From positions 62,001 to 126,000 of the forward strand of contig NZ_JAUFPQ010000010.1 in the NCBI RefSeq assembly GCF_030409305.1: a stretch of 64,000 bases of DNA. The letters run 5' to 3'. The notes beneath the pieces were generated by a model, which worked only from the letters and a program-made list of their open reading frames with translations, was not told where the DNA came from and ran no database searches. Of this stretch, positions 1 through 8,662 are shown piece by piece; within the stretch, counting starts at the first letter, position 1; each line of letters opens with the position of its first letter. Position numbers and translations under genes: made by a program. This DNA comes from Halomonas maura (GTDB lineage: Bacteria; Pseudomonadota; Gammaproteobacteria; Pseudomonadales; Halomonadaceae).

Positions 1-1523
1 TTGACGAGCTTCATCTGATCAAGGGAGCGGGGCACCGTGGCATAGACCGGCAGGCCGAGATCCTCCAGTTGCTCGGCGCTCTCGACGCCCTTGCTGAGCA
101 GCCCGTGTAGCAGGATCAGGCAAATGGCCAGCAGCAGCCCCACCAGCATGGCGATGACCAAGATAAGCGCCGGCCTCGGCTTGATCGGCCAGGGCTTGAC
201 CATGGCGAAGTCGATGATGCGCACGTTACCGACGGTGGCGGCCTTGGCGATGTTCAGCTCCTGCATGCGGTTGAGCAGCTGCACATAGATCTGCTGGGTG
301 ACCTCCACATCACGGGTCATCCGCAGGATCTGCTGCTGGGTCTCGGGCAGGTGACTGGTACGCTCTTCCAGGTTGGCCCGTTCACGCTGGAGCTGGGCCT
401 TCTTGTCGAGCAGGGCGGCATAGACCGGGTGATTGGGAGTGAACCGCCGCGACAACTCGGATTCCTGCATCTCGAGCTCGTTCATGCGACTCTCGATGTC
501 GACCATGCTGGTCAGGACGTTCTGAGTCTCCTGGCTCAGATCGACGCTCTCCTGCTCGGTACGGTAGTCGTTGAGTCGATTCTCGGCCTCGACCAGCTGC
601 TCCCGCACCCGCGGCAACTGCTCGTCGAGGAAGGCCAGGCTCTTCTCGGCCTCGGCGGCCTGACGGGCAATATTCTGCGCCAGATACACCTCGGCGATGG
701 CATTGAGCGACGCCTCCACCTCGGCACGATCGGGACCGGTCAGGATCAACTCCAGGACACCGGTATCGCTCTCACCCTTCTGCAGGACATTGAAGCGACT
801 CTTGAGGCTGTTGATCGCCCCCTGAGGGCTGCGCTTGACGATGGTGAACCGGGCCCCGGGCGGCGCCTGGATCTCGCTGACCCGGATCTCGATCCAGGGG
901 GTGCTGGCCTCGGACCGCTCGCCGGGCCGACCAGTCAACAGGACCTCCTCTTCCATACCGAGGAGCCGATAACCGCCGTCCTGGGCCACCTCCAGGGTGA
1001 GCGGCTGGTTCACGAGTTCCGGATCGACGCTCAGCGATTCGACGTTGATGCTCTCGCCGCCCCAGACCTCGGGCCGGCCCTCGGCGAAGGCGGGACGCAG
1101 GATCTCGTGGCGGATGATGGCGTTACCGACCACGGGGAAGACGACGGGTGCGACGCTGATGTCCAGCTTCTGTTGACTGGCCGCCTGTCCGATGATCAGC
1201 CGGGAGCGCAGGATTTCCACCTGCGCCGCCGTCCTCGGCTCTTCTTCGGTAAGCATCGCGGCGATCTCGTCGGCGCCGGTATTGCCACCGGCCCTTTCGA
1301 CCTGGACGAGGGCATCACCCTGGTAGATTGGAGTGACGAGCTGCGAGTAGACGAACCCGGCGATCCCGAACAACAGGGTCATCAGGATAATCTTCCACTT
1401 GTTATCGATCAGGATGCCAAGCAGGCGTCCCAGATCGAGATGTTCTTCACCATGGGGCATGCTGGACGCAGGAGACATCCCTTGGCGGGGTGGCACCATG
1501 GTGTTCGTATGTAGACTGGTCAT
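1..1523 (-). CDS. Wzc/Wzz-type polysaccharide chain-length and tyrosine autokinase protein, 3' end outside window
   Basis: This inner-membrane protein probably sets chain length in export of the polysaccharide made by this locus. About 507 residues lie in the window. A hydrophilic N-terminus with the motif HLDLGRLLGILIDNKW leads into a first membrane segment near residues 45-65. A long periplasmic part with coiled-coil character follows, then a second membrane segment close to the window edge, read from about position 200 down to 125. The reading frame is still open at base 1 and continues with residues SLDQMKLVK. That is the topology of Wzc/EpsB co-polymerases, where the cytoplasmic BY-kinase domain would come next; whether that domain is present cannot be seen. 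The ATG at 1523 is preceded by AAGGAT about nine bases upstream. The gene follows the Wza-like gene by 135 bases on the same strand, the usual wza-wzc pairing. Confidence 0.85.
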   Translation of the reverse strand, partial: MTSLHTNTMVPPRQGMSPASSMPHGEEHLDLGRLLGILIDNKWKIILMTLLFGIAGFVYSQLVTPIYQGDALVQVERAGGNTGADEIAAMLTEEEPRTAAQVEILRSRLIIGQAASQQKLDISVAPVVFPVVGNAIIRHEILRPAFAEGRPEVWGGESINVESLSVDPELVNQPLTLEVAQDGGYRLLGMEEEVLLTGRPGERSEASTPWIEIRVSEIQAPPGARFTIVKRSPQGAINSLKSRFNVLQKGESDTGVLELILTGPDRAEVEASLNAIAEVYLAQNIARQAAEAEKSLAFLDEQLPRVREQLVEAENRLNDYRTEQESVDLSQETQNVLTSMVDIESRMNELEMQESELSRRFTPNHPVYAALLDKKAQLQRERANLEERTSHLPETQQQILRMTRDVEVTQQIYVQLLNRMQELNIAKAATVGNVRIIDFAMVKPWPIKPRPALILVIAMLVGLLLAICLILLHGLLSKGVESAEQLEDLGLPVYATVPRSLDQMKLV

Positions 1524-1658
1524 GTTGATGTCATCCTTGGAAGGGTGCGGCGAAACACCGCTCTGGAAGACCCTGCCGCGGGTATCATGGCAACCTCATG
1601 CGCGCGCCTGGATGAGCCGATGCACAAGGTTGCCATCACACGAGGTGGCTCGAGTGGA

Positions 1659-2780
1659 TCAGAGGTTGCCAACATCGCTGGTCGTATCCGCCACCGTACC
1701 GGGCAGGCTGATGGACGGCAGCAGCAGACTGATGACGTTGTTCCAGCGAGCCAGCGGCGCAGACGTCACGTAGATGATGTCCTGAGGCTCGAGCGGGAAA
1801 TAGGACCCCATGTTGAGGGCGACAGCATTGGAGATGTCGAGCTGGAAGACGGTCGCCATCTTCTCGCTGCCCTGTGGCTTCGCCCGAATCACGAAGATAC
1901 CGGAGGGCTCGGCACGATTCTCGACGACGCCCCCGGCGCGAGACAGGGCATCGGTGAGGCTGAGGTATTCCCTACCCACCTGAACATTGCCTGGGTTGCG
2001 CACCTGGCCCAGCACGGAAATGTTCTGGTTCTCTGCCGAGGAGACATGTAGCACGTCACCGGCCTGCATCAGGGAATTCTGTGTCAGGTCACCCTTCTTC
2101 AGTATGTCGTAGAGAGACAGCGTCATCTCCTGGCCATTGCGCGTCAGAGTGACGTTGTGCCAGTTGGCATTATCGGTGGCCCCCCCCGCCTCGCTGATCG
2201 CGTCCAGCACGGTCATGGGAACATTGGTGATGGGCTGTGTGCCGGGGGCCTCGACCTCGCCACTGATGTAGTACTTCTTGGAGCGGAAGGCCGCGACATT
2301 CACCTCGACCTGTGGCTCGGCGATATAGGTCGCCAGACGCTGGGTGAGGGTGCGTCGGATCTGGTTGACGGTCTTCCCCTCAACCTGGATGTTGCCAATA
2401 TAGGGGTAGTAGATAGTGCCGTCGGCATGGACCAGGGTACCCGATTCTTCCGCACTGCGTTCGCTACCCGCCGGAATGGTCAATTCCGGATGATCGTAGA
2501 CGATGATATTCAGTACATCACCCGGTCCGACGAGGTATTGATATTCCTCAATCTCGCGTATCATCTCGGCCGACATGGACTGCGCCTTCGTGGCGCCATT
2601 CTCGGCACGATAGTTGGAAATCAGTTGCGGCGTGATCGACACGATATCCACCTGGCTATCCAGGTTCATTTCCTGCGCCTCATAATCGATATGGCCACCA
2701 GGTGCCAGAGAACAACCTCCCACCAGGCTCACAGGAAGCAGTGCGACAGCCAAGCAGGTGCTGCGTGTCAGCTTGTTCAT
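1659..2780 (-). CDS. Wza-type outer-membrane polysaccharide export lipoprotein
   Basis: The protein has 373 residues. It begins with a lipoprotein signal peptide ending in the lipobox VGGC (Cys at about residue 23), so it should be lipidated and placed in the outer membrane. A Poly_export (PES) domain follows, recognisable from YLVGPGDVLNIIVYDHPEL and TIYYPYIGNIQVEGKT, and then two SLBB-like segments (YYISGEVEAPGTQP and ISVLGQVRNPGNVQVG). This is the domain order of Wza/KpsD channels, which form an octameric exit pore together with a Wzc-type partner. The ATG at 2780 was chosen over the in-frame ATG at 2804 because it starts directly with the signal peptide and has GAGGAA just upstream. The length matches Wza (about 380). 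No JUMPstart/ops element was found upstream. Confidence 0.9.
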   Translation of the reverse strand: MNKLTRSTCLAVALLPVSLVGGCSLAPGGHIDYEAQEMNLDSQVDIVSITPQLISNYRAENGATKAQSMSAEMIREIEEYQYLVGPGDVLNIIVYDHPELTIPAGSERSAEESGTLVHADGTIYYPYIGNIQVEGKTVNQIRRTLTQRLATYIAEPQVEVNVAAFRSKKYYISGEVEAPGTQPITNVPMTVLDAISEAGGATDNANWHNVTLTRNGQEMTLSLYDILKKGDLTQNSLMQAGDVLHVSSAENQNISVLGQVRNPGNVQVGREYLSLTDALSRAGGVVENRAEPSGIFVIRAKPQGSEKMATVFQLDISNAVALNMGSYFPLEPQDIIYVTSAPLARWNNVISLLLPSISLPGTVADTTSDVGNL

Positions 2781-3350
2781 GGTCTTCCTCTCCCTCGCTC
2801 TCAAGAAATTCCGAGTGCTCTTTTGGAGTCCAGTGGCCCACCCTTCTCATTCATCGGCGTTTCACCGACCGATCTCTTCCGTGGTGCCTTTGCCCGATGC
2901 CCAGTAGAAAGTGCCAGATGTTCACTATGCGCGCTGCGTGATTGTGCCGAGAGAAACACTCGCCCGCTAACAGTCACCAATGACATCTTCCATGAGTGGC
3001 ATCATCACACTCGATGAGTTGCAGCTTCACCCCCAACATCCACAGGGTAATAATCATCATTACACAAAATTACAAATATCACGAACTGTCGTAAGGGTGG
3101 AATTTCTCATCTCTAAAGACTGAGCCGTCATAGTGCAGACTGACAGTCCATGTCACCCCAGACAGATTTCATCATCTTGTAATAAAAGGCATTTCTAGAA
3201 AACCAAAGTTAAAGGAACGTGATGCCTGCTCACCAGAAGTACAATCGAATGGATATGGGCGAGGAATGGGCTGTTCAGAAGGAGAAAACTAGTCATTTCC
3301 GTCGTGCCGGAATGCACGAGAAAGCCCCTTTCCAGCCAGACAGCTTGTGC
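2781..3350. other. Non-coding interval of 570 bp with an AT-rich core upstream of the wza-like gene
   Basis: No credible reading frame was found. Positions about 3040-3220 are clearly more AT-rich than the surroundings, for example TAATAATCATCATTACAC near 3050, and probably carry the promoter of the wza-wzc pair on the minus strand. A possible -10 (TAATGA) lies 17 bases after a poor -35 (TTCGTG), which is too weak to call. On the other side the interval holds the 3' end of the sugar-gene block; only a 6-bp stem (TCGTGC/GCACGA, 3302-3319) is present there. Confidence 0.5.
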
Positions 3351-4559
3351 TCAGCGGGCGGGAGGGTCGATAGCATCGATATTCCTGCCCAGGTCCATCA
3401 CGGCATCCGAGGTGTTGCGCAGCCGCAGAAAGTTGTTGCCGATGAAGCCACTGACCTCGTGGGAGGTGATGATGGCATTGCGGCCATCACCATCGTTGCC
3501 CTGGATATCGACCTGCCGCGACCATAGCAGGCGCACATGACCTCCCTCGAGCACGTTGTCCTTGATCTTGACGATCCGGGTAAACTTGTCGGCATCTCCA
3601 TGATAGGCATCGGTAATCGTGGCGGCCGAAGAAGTGAAGCGATTGCCAGTTATCCATAAGCCTCTAGAGATGCGACCGTCCCGCTTTTGGTGAAAGCCGC
3701 CATACACGCAGCCACGTTCGACCTGGCTGGCCACGTTGTGCAGTACATGGATTCCATCGTGTCGATCGATCCAGTAGGCGTTTCGCGTGTTGATCGCGCT
3801 GTTGGCGATAAGCTGGGTATCATAGGCAGAGGCGAGACGGAAACCATGTAGCGCTTGACCATCGGTATGATTGGCCATGATCAGGACATTCTGTGCCCCA
3901 CCTTCGCAGCCGATACCGACCTGCCCACGCAAGACCCGGCACTGGCGGATAACGCCACGATGCGTCGAGTTCCAGAAGTCACTGTGAATATCGTTGGTAA
4001 AGTCCCCCATCCCGTAGCCAGTTACGAAGATGCCGTAACTGGAGGCATCCTCACAGCGCACCCGCTCGATCAGGAAGTCAGAGACTCCCTCCAGCCGCAG
4101 TAGGGGGCCGTTGTCGCTTGTGCGCTTGTCGGCACCGATAAGACAGAAGTCAGACAGCACAACACCACTCTCATGAAGGATATCCCCGACATCGAGATGC
4201 ATCAGAATATACCTGTCCTCGAGCCAGTCCTCGGGACGCGCTTCGATAACGGTATTGGTCATTCCCTGACCATGCAGGCGAAGGCCATCATGCAGTCGCA
4301 ACTTGCGATGAACGAACCAGTGTCCCGCCTCGATCACCCCGACCACCCTGTCCGTGGCGATATCATCGAGAAAGCGCTGGAGATGTCGATGATCGGTCAC
4401 CGGATCGCCGCTGGGCGCCATGCCCAGTTGGCTGGTGGTGAGAATCGCCGGTCTGGGGCGTATCCCGGGCGCCGCCGCGTGCTTCGGGGACGTGACCGAT
4501 GACACCCCGGCAGTTGCCAGAAGGGCATTGTCAGTATCCGTGAGGGAGTCGAGTGACAT
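3351..4559 (-). CDS. Right-handed parallel beta-helix (pectate-lyase-fold) protein
   Basis: The protein has 402 residues. After about 70 mostly disordered residues it shows the short repeated hydrophobic coils of a parallel beta-helix, for example NVLIMANHTD, TQLIANSAIN, GLWITGNRFT, VDIQGNDGDG and SGFIGNNFLR, with the N/G turns typical of the fold. The N-terminal part (VIEAGHWFVHRKLRLHDGLRLHGQGMTNTVIEA) resembles the cap of glycan-acting pectate-lyase-like proteins. No signal peptide is visible, which is unusual for such a fold and would leave the protein cytoplasmic unless it is exported another way. The start at 4559 has CAGGAG seven bases upstream; an upstream in-frame ATG at 4652 lacks one. 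It is the last gene of the sugar block, so a role as glycan lyase, epimerase or modifying enzyme is likely, but no catalytic residues could be assigned. Confidence 0.7.
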   Translation of the reverse strand: MSLDSLTDTDNALLATAGVSSVTSPKHAAAPGIRPRPAILTTSQLGMAPSGDPVTDHRHLQRFLDDIATDRVVGVIEAGHWFVHRKLRLHDGLRLHGQGMTNTVIEARPEDWLEDRYILMHLDVGDILHESGVVLSDFCLIGADKRTSDNGPLLRLEGVSDFLIERVRCEDASSYGIFVTGYGMGDFTNDIHSDFWNSTHRGVIRQCRVLRGQVGIGCEGGAQNVLIMANHTDGQALHGFRLASAYDTQLIANSAINTRNAYWIDRHDGIHVLHNVASQVERGCVYGGFHQKRDGRISRGLWITGNRFTSSAATITDAYHGDADKFTRIVKIKDNVLEGGHVRLLWSRQVDIQGNDGDGRNAIITSHEVSGFIGNNFLRLRNTSDAVMDLGRNIDAIDPPAR

Positions 4560-4659
4560 GAGCTGGCTCCTGGTAGGCGTAAAGCACGTCCACGTGCATT
4601 TCGGCGTTGCGGGCCCTGGACATTGGAACTCGAGATGCCGCCTCGCCCCCACTACGTTC

Positions 4660-5679
4660 TCAGGAAGAAGACGAGTGATTCACTAGCACCAGCTTCTCGT
4701 CCGCGTTCCTGGAGACCGGCCTTGCACTTCGCACATCATTTGGCGCTGTAACGGACAATTCGATACACGTATCGTCATAGGTGGCGTGTACTGGCTCGGC
4801 CCGAGGGTAAAAGCAGAGGCTCTGAAGCATGCCTTTCAGCACGATCCGCGCCTTGCCCGGCTCCTTCCTGTGCAGCAGCTTGAGCACAAGCATCAGATTG
4901 AACCAGAGTACCGAGGCGAGCCGCCGGCGCGTCTTGTACTTGCGCGCCAGGAAGATATTATTCCTGACAAAATGACTGTAGTAGGTGATTCTTGATGGAT
5001 TGGTCTCGGGAAGGATGCTGATACCGCCGGTGCCAGCGCGAAGGTGGGCGACCTTGCTGTCCCCCACCAGGTAGCCGGGTGCCTCACGGGTGATACGGAG
5101 TGTAAACTCGGCATCTTCACCCCAGATGAACATCTGGGCGATCGGCAGCCCGTATGCTTCCAGGATGCGACGCGGGACCAGAATCGACACGAAGGTACTA
5201 CTACCTACCGCCACCAGACCATGCTCGAGATACTGCGGCCAACGAGTTTTATGCCGTTCGCTGAGAAAAGGTAGATTGGTCAGCTTTCCGGCTTCGGAAT
5301 AGGCCATCGAGATGAGATAGCTCCTGGGAGTACGCTTCTCCTCGAGCAGGGCATCGGCATCCAACAATGCTTCCAATGCCGTGGGTTCGGGAACCACATC
5401 GTCGTCCATCATCCAGACATGATCGGCACCATTGTCATAGGCCACGCGAAAACCGAGATTGAACCCACCTGCTGCCCCCTTGTTCTCCCTGAGCGTATAG
5501 ATCTTTATATCGGAAAGGCTTGCATTATTCAGCATCTCCAGCGTGCCATCCGTACTGGCGTTGTTGATGACGATGATGTCATCGCAGGGTCGTGTCTGCG
5601 CCTGGATGGCCTCGAGACACTGATGAAGCAGTTCCTTGCGATTGTAGGTCAATACGACGGCTATTACCCTAGTCATCAT
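4660..5679 (-). CDS. Family 2 glycosyltransferase (GlfT2/rhamnosyltransferase-like)
   Basis: The protein has 339 residues and adds a nucleotide-activated sugar to a growing glycan at the cytoplasmic face of the inner membrane. The GT-A nucleotide-binding start (VIAVVLTYNRKELL), the metal-binding MMDDD near residue 90 and the acceptor-side motif FIWGEDAEF near residue 190 are all present. The spacing and the W-x-ED-E motif resemble galactofuranosyl- and rhamnosyltransferases of the GlfT2/WbbL type. The ATG at 5679 has GGGAG five bases upstream; ATG at 5676 is equally possible and the one at 5727 has no ribosome-binding site. It lies between an RmlC-like epimerase gene and a beta-helix protein gene. 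Donor and acceptor are unknown. Confidence 0.85.
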   Translation of the reverse strand: MMTRVIAVVLTYNRKELLHQCLEAIQAQTRPCDDIIVINNASTDGTLEMLNNASLSDIKIYTLRENKGAAGGFNLGFRVAYDNGADHVWMMDDDVVPEPTALEALLDADALLEEKRTPRSYLISMAYSEAGKLTNLPFLSERHKTRWPQYLEHGLVAVGSSTFVSILVPRRILEAYGLPIAQMFIWGEDAEFTLRITREAPGYLVGDSKVAHLRAGTGGISILPETNPSRITYYSHFVRNNIFLARKYKTRRRLASVLWFNLMLVLKLLHRKEPGKARIVLKGMLQSLCFYPRAEPVHATYDDTCIELSVTAPNDVRSARPVSRNADEKLVLVNHSSSS

Positions 5680-5733
5680 GGGCTCTCCCTTGGAAAGTGG
5701 CGCCTGATGTCTACATGTCCCAGACATCCAGTA

Positions 5734-6282
5734 TCAGTAAAGAGCACCATGACGCTCGGCTATCAGGGGCCATCTAGTATCCTTATCCGAAACGACCGTT
5801 ACCGAAAGCGGCCACTCGATTCCCAGCGCCTCATCATCATAGCGAAGACCATCTTCAGCCTGGGGAGCATAATAGGACGTCACCAGATAACTGACCTCGG
5901 TATTGTCCTCCAGGGTCATGAAAGAATGCGCAAACCCCTTTGGGACGTAGAGCTGAAGACGATTCCGACTTGTCAGCTCGAACATCTGATGCTGCATGTA
6001 TGTCTCGGAATCTGCACGGATATCGACAATGACATCGACAATGGCGCCATTGAGACAGCGAACCAGCTTATCCTCCCCGTACGGTGGTTTCTGGAAATGT
6101 AGTCCCCTGAGCGTGCCACGCTGAACCGAGAAGGAAGTATTCTGCTGAACGAAATCGCTATCCAGCCTCCTTCGGGAAAACTCATCGCGGCACATTGTCC
6201 TGGCGAAGAACCCCCGATCATCACCGCGGGGCTCGAGCTCGATGAGATAGGCATCCTTGAGGTTCGTCTCGGTGAATTTCAT
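5734..6282 (-). CDS. RmlC-like dTDP/CDP-4-keto-sugar 3,5-epimerase
   Basis: The protein has 182 residues and a cupin fold of the RmlC (RfbC) family, which epimerises C3 and/or C5 of nucleotide 4-keto-6-deoxysugars. The catalytic His lies in GTLRGLHFQ (H62), the partner Lys at K72, and the general-acid Tyr at Y132 in EVSYLV, matching H63 and Y133 of the Salmonella enzyme as remembered. The start at 6282 has AAGGGAAG seven bases upstream; the in-frame ATG at 6384 overlaps the previous gene and was rejected. It sits 13 bases behind the SAF-domain oxidoreductase gene, downstream of a CTP-using nucleotidyltransferase, and no rmlA, rmlB or rmlD is in the window. A CDP-sugar substrate is therefore more likely than dTDP-4-keto-rhamnose, though this is inference. 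Confidence 0.85.
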   Translation of the reverse strand: MKFTETNLKDAYLIELEPRGDDRGFFARTMCRDEFSRRRLDSDFVQQNTSFSVQRGTLRGLHFQKPPYGEDKLVRCLNGAIVDVIVDIRADSETYMQHQMFELTSRNRLQLYVPKGFAHSFMTLEDNTEVSYLVTSYYAPQAEDGLRYDDEALGIEWPLSVTVVSDKDTRWPLIAERHGALY

Positions 6283-6295
6283 AGCGTGGCTTCCC

Positions 6296-7621
6296 TTAGG
6301 CGGGTGTCGTTGTCCCAGAGTAGATCCGGACCTGCTCGCCGTAGAGGCGGTCGACCAGCCGGCCTTCCGGCACCCGGACATCATCCATGGTCAGAAGCGT
6401 ATCCTTCCTGACGGGATGCCGCAGTGTGGCGTGGAGAGCCAAGCCGATGGGCAGCAGGTTGTCCCGGCAAATCGTCTCGGTATTCTCCGCCACCCCATAG
6501 ACTTCGAATCCGCCGAATTCGGTGATCCGCTCTCCTTCCGATAGATCCTTCTTGGCCATGGCGACGACCCCGACCCTCGGGGCCCCTTGTGGCGCCAATA
6601 CCGGGTCGTTGAACAGTACGGCCCGTGCCACCGAGGTCGGCACCTCGAGATGGCACAGATGGTAGGGAGTGTAGAAGCAGTAATAGGGTCCCCTGCCGAG
6701 TTTGTAGAGTTCGAGATAGTGCTTCTGTCGAGGGTCTTCCACCGTACCGATCACGAATACGCCCGGCCCCGGACGGGCCCCTACCACATAGTCCACCAGG
6801 CCGGTGCTCGAGGTGTTCAGATAGGGGGCGAATGAGGAGACGGTTTGTTCGATGGGAATCAGTGGCGCATTGGGGTCGCCCTTCGAGAAATCCGGTCCTA
6901 GCATGCCACGGCGGGCCACTTGCATGCCGGTGCCATTGGCAACGATGGCCTGTTCGAAGGAAATCTTGGTGCCATCGGCGAACGAGGCCACCATGGCCGG
7001 CTTCTGCCCCCAGCGTTCGGCGAAGGCGCGTTGGGTGGCCGGATTGCGATAGGGATCGTGGAGTCCCTTGATGTTGCCGCAGAGCACCGGCTTGATCCCG
7101 AGGCCCTGGGCAAACCGATAGAGATTCATCTGCACGCCGGGTTGATCGCCGTCCGAGAAGGTATAGATGACCCCGGCCTGATCGGCCTTGCGCTTGAGGA
7201 TCGGCCCGATGGTGCCATCGAGTTCCGCATTCATCTGGATGACATGCTTGCCGCTGGTGATGGCCGACAGGATGGCCAGTGCCGCGTACTCGATGGAGCC
7301 GGTCACTTCGATGATGGCATCCAGGCCCTCTGCCATGGCCATGGCATTGGCATCTTCCGTGACCACAGGCTGGCCTCTGGCGATGGCCGACTCGATCTGC
7401 GCACTGGTATCGCATTGCTCTGGCGTGAGGCCTGCCTGGGCGAAGACCTGGATGGCCGACTCGATGTGCCGGTTGGCCACCGCGCAAAGCGTCATGCCGG
7501 GTGTTGCCGTCATGATCTGCAGGCCGATCCCCTTGCCCTGGAACCCCGCCCCGATCAAGCCCACGCGAATCGGCTGGTTGTCCGCGGCTCTCTTCGCTAA
7601 TGCTGTGTCTACGATTATCAT
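6296..7621 (-). CDS. NAD(P)-dependent oxidoreductase, homoserine-dehydrogenase-like with C-terminal SAF domain
   Basis: The protein has 441 residues. An N-terminal Rossmann domain begins VGLIGAGFQGKG (about residues 20-31) and runs through EVTGSIEYAALAILSA. A central dehydrogenase-like domain follows, and a SAF domain lies near residues 350-430 (MAKKDLSEGERITEFGG). This is the COG4091 architecture, called a predicted homoserine dehydrogenase although members rarely sit with threonine genes. Here it sits between a glucose-1-phosphate cytidylyltransferase and an RmlC-like epimerase, so oxidation, reduction or rearrangement of a nucleotide sugar is the more reasonable guess. The ATG at 7621 has GAGG five bases upstream; the longer frame from 7705 lacks a site. 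The reaction is unknown. Confidence 0.75.
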   Translation of the reverse strand: MIIVDTALAKRAADNQPIRVGLIGAGFQGKGIGLQIMTATPGMTLCAVANRHIESAIQVFAQAGLTPEQCDTSAQIESAIARGQPVVTEDANAMAMAEGLDAIIEVTGSIEYAALAILSAITSGKHVIQMNAELDGTIGPILKRKADQAGVIYTFSDGDQPGVQMNLYRFAQGLGIKPVLCGNIKGLHDPYRNPATQRAFAERWGQKPAMVASFADGTKISFEQAIVANGTGMQVARRGMLGPDFSKGDPNAPLIPIEQTVSSFAPYLNTSSTGLVDYVVGARPGPGVFVIGTVEDPRQKHYLELYKLGRGPYYCFYTPYHLCHLEVPTSVARAVLFNDPVLAPQGAPRVGVVAMAKKDLSEGERITEFGGFEVYGVAENTETICRDNLLPIGLALHATLRHPVRKDTLLTMDDVRVPEGRLVDRLYGEQVRIYSGTTTPA

Positions 7622-7818
7622 GGTCGCCTCACAAAGTGGCGGAGGATATTGAAAGAGGTCTAGGCAATGTCTGAGACGCGCCTGCCCTCGGCCATGCAAC
7701 ATCAAGGATCAGCGAATGGCGAGCCCACTCATGATGCTCAATTGTCCGCTTTCTCTTGCGTACCGCCGCGGCTCATTGATCCTTTCCTTGCCAAAGATTC
7801 ATTCGTGTTATCGCACCA

Positions 7819-8595
7819 CTAGTCTGCCCAGAGCTTCCAGGGGGGCGTATCCGCCCAGCTCGCTTCGAGCACCATCTTGTCACGCAGCGAGTCCATGCTT
7901 TGCCAGTAACCCTGATGATGGAAATACCCTAGCTTGCCCATCTCGATCATGCGCTCCATCGGTTCGTTTTCCCATGTCGTGCGGTCATCATCGATCAGGT
8001 CCATCACCTCGGGTTCACAGACGAAGAAGCCTCCATTGATCAGCCCCCCATCCACGGCACCCTTTTCCCGGAATGCCTTGACGTGACTGCCCGCCTTATC
8101 CAGCCTCAAGGCTCCATATCGTCCCGGCTGTGTCACCGCCGTGAGGGTACACCAGCAATCCGAGGCACGGTGGGCCGCCACGAGGGCCTGGATGTTCACG
8201 TCGCTGACACCGTCACCGTAGGTCAGGCAGAAGGTTTCATCGCCGATCAATGGTGCTGCGCGCTTGATCCTGCCGCCGGTCAACGAGTCCGCACCGGTAT
8301 CCAGCACGGTCACGGTCCAGTCCTCGCTGACGCCCTTCAGCCATTCGACCCGCCCCGTCTTCAGGTCGATGGTGTAGTCCGTCTGCTTGCCGCGGTAGTT
8401 GAGAAAGTAGTTGCGGATATAATCGACCTTGTAGCCGCCGAGGATCACGAAGTCCTTGAAGCCAAAATGGGCATAGTTCTTCATGATGTGCCAGAGAATG
8501 GGCCGCCCGCCGACCTCGACCATCGGCTTGGGGCGAATCGAAGTCTCCTCGCTCAGACGAGTGCCGAAACCACCTGCCAGGATGACGACTTTCAT
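7819..8595 (-). CDS. rfbF: Glucose-1-phosphate cytidylyltransferase
   Basis: The 258-residue enzyme makes CDP-glucose and pyrophosphate from CTP and glucose 1-phosphate, the first committed step of CDP-linked deoxysugars. The nucleotidyltransferase signature LAGGFGTRLSEET followed by RPKPMVEVGG is at the N-terminus. GDGVSDVNI, LTAVTQPGRYGAL and GGFFVCEPEV follow in the order of RfbF/DdhA proteins, and the length matches the family. The ATG at 8595 has AGGAG about eight bases upstream and begins directly at KVVILAGG. There is a gap of about 200 bases to the next gene, at 7621, so an internal promoter or processing site is possible. A CDP-glucose 4,6-dehydratase (ddhB/rfbG), the usual partner, was not recognised nearby. 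Confidence 0.92.
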   Translation of the reverse strand: MKVVILAGGFGTRLSEETSIRPKPMVEVGGRPILWHIMKNYAHFGFKDFVILGGYKVDYIRNYFLNYRGKQTDYTIDLKTGRVEWLKGVSEDWTVTVLDTGADSLTGGRIKRAAPLIGDETFCLTYGDGVSDVNIQALVAAHRASDCWCTLTAVTQPGRYGALRLDKAGSHVKAFREKGAVDGGLINGGFFVCEPEVMDLIDDDRTTWENEPMERMIEMGKLGYFHHQGYWQSMDSLRDKMVLEASWADTPPWKLWAD

Positions 8596-8662
8596 GATCT
8601 CTACTCCTGCTCGGTTGTTGGTATTGGCTACCGGAATCGGCATCATGGTCGATGCCAGCCTG

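Noticed and set aside
2781..3350. JUMPstart/ops element expected before capsule genes
   Set aside because: No GGCGGTAGC-type core was found on either strand.
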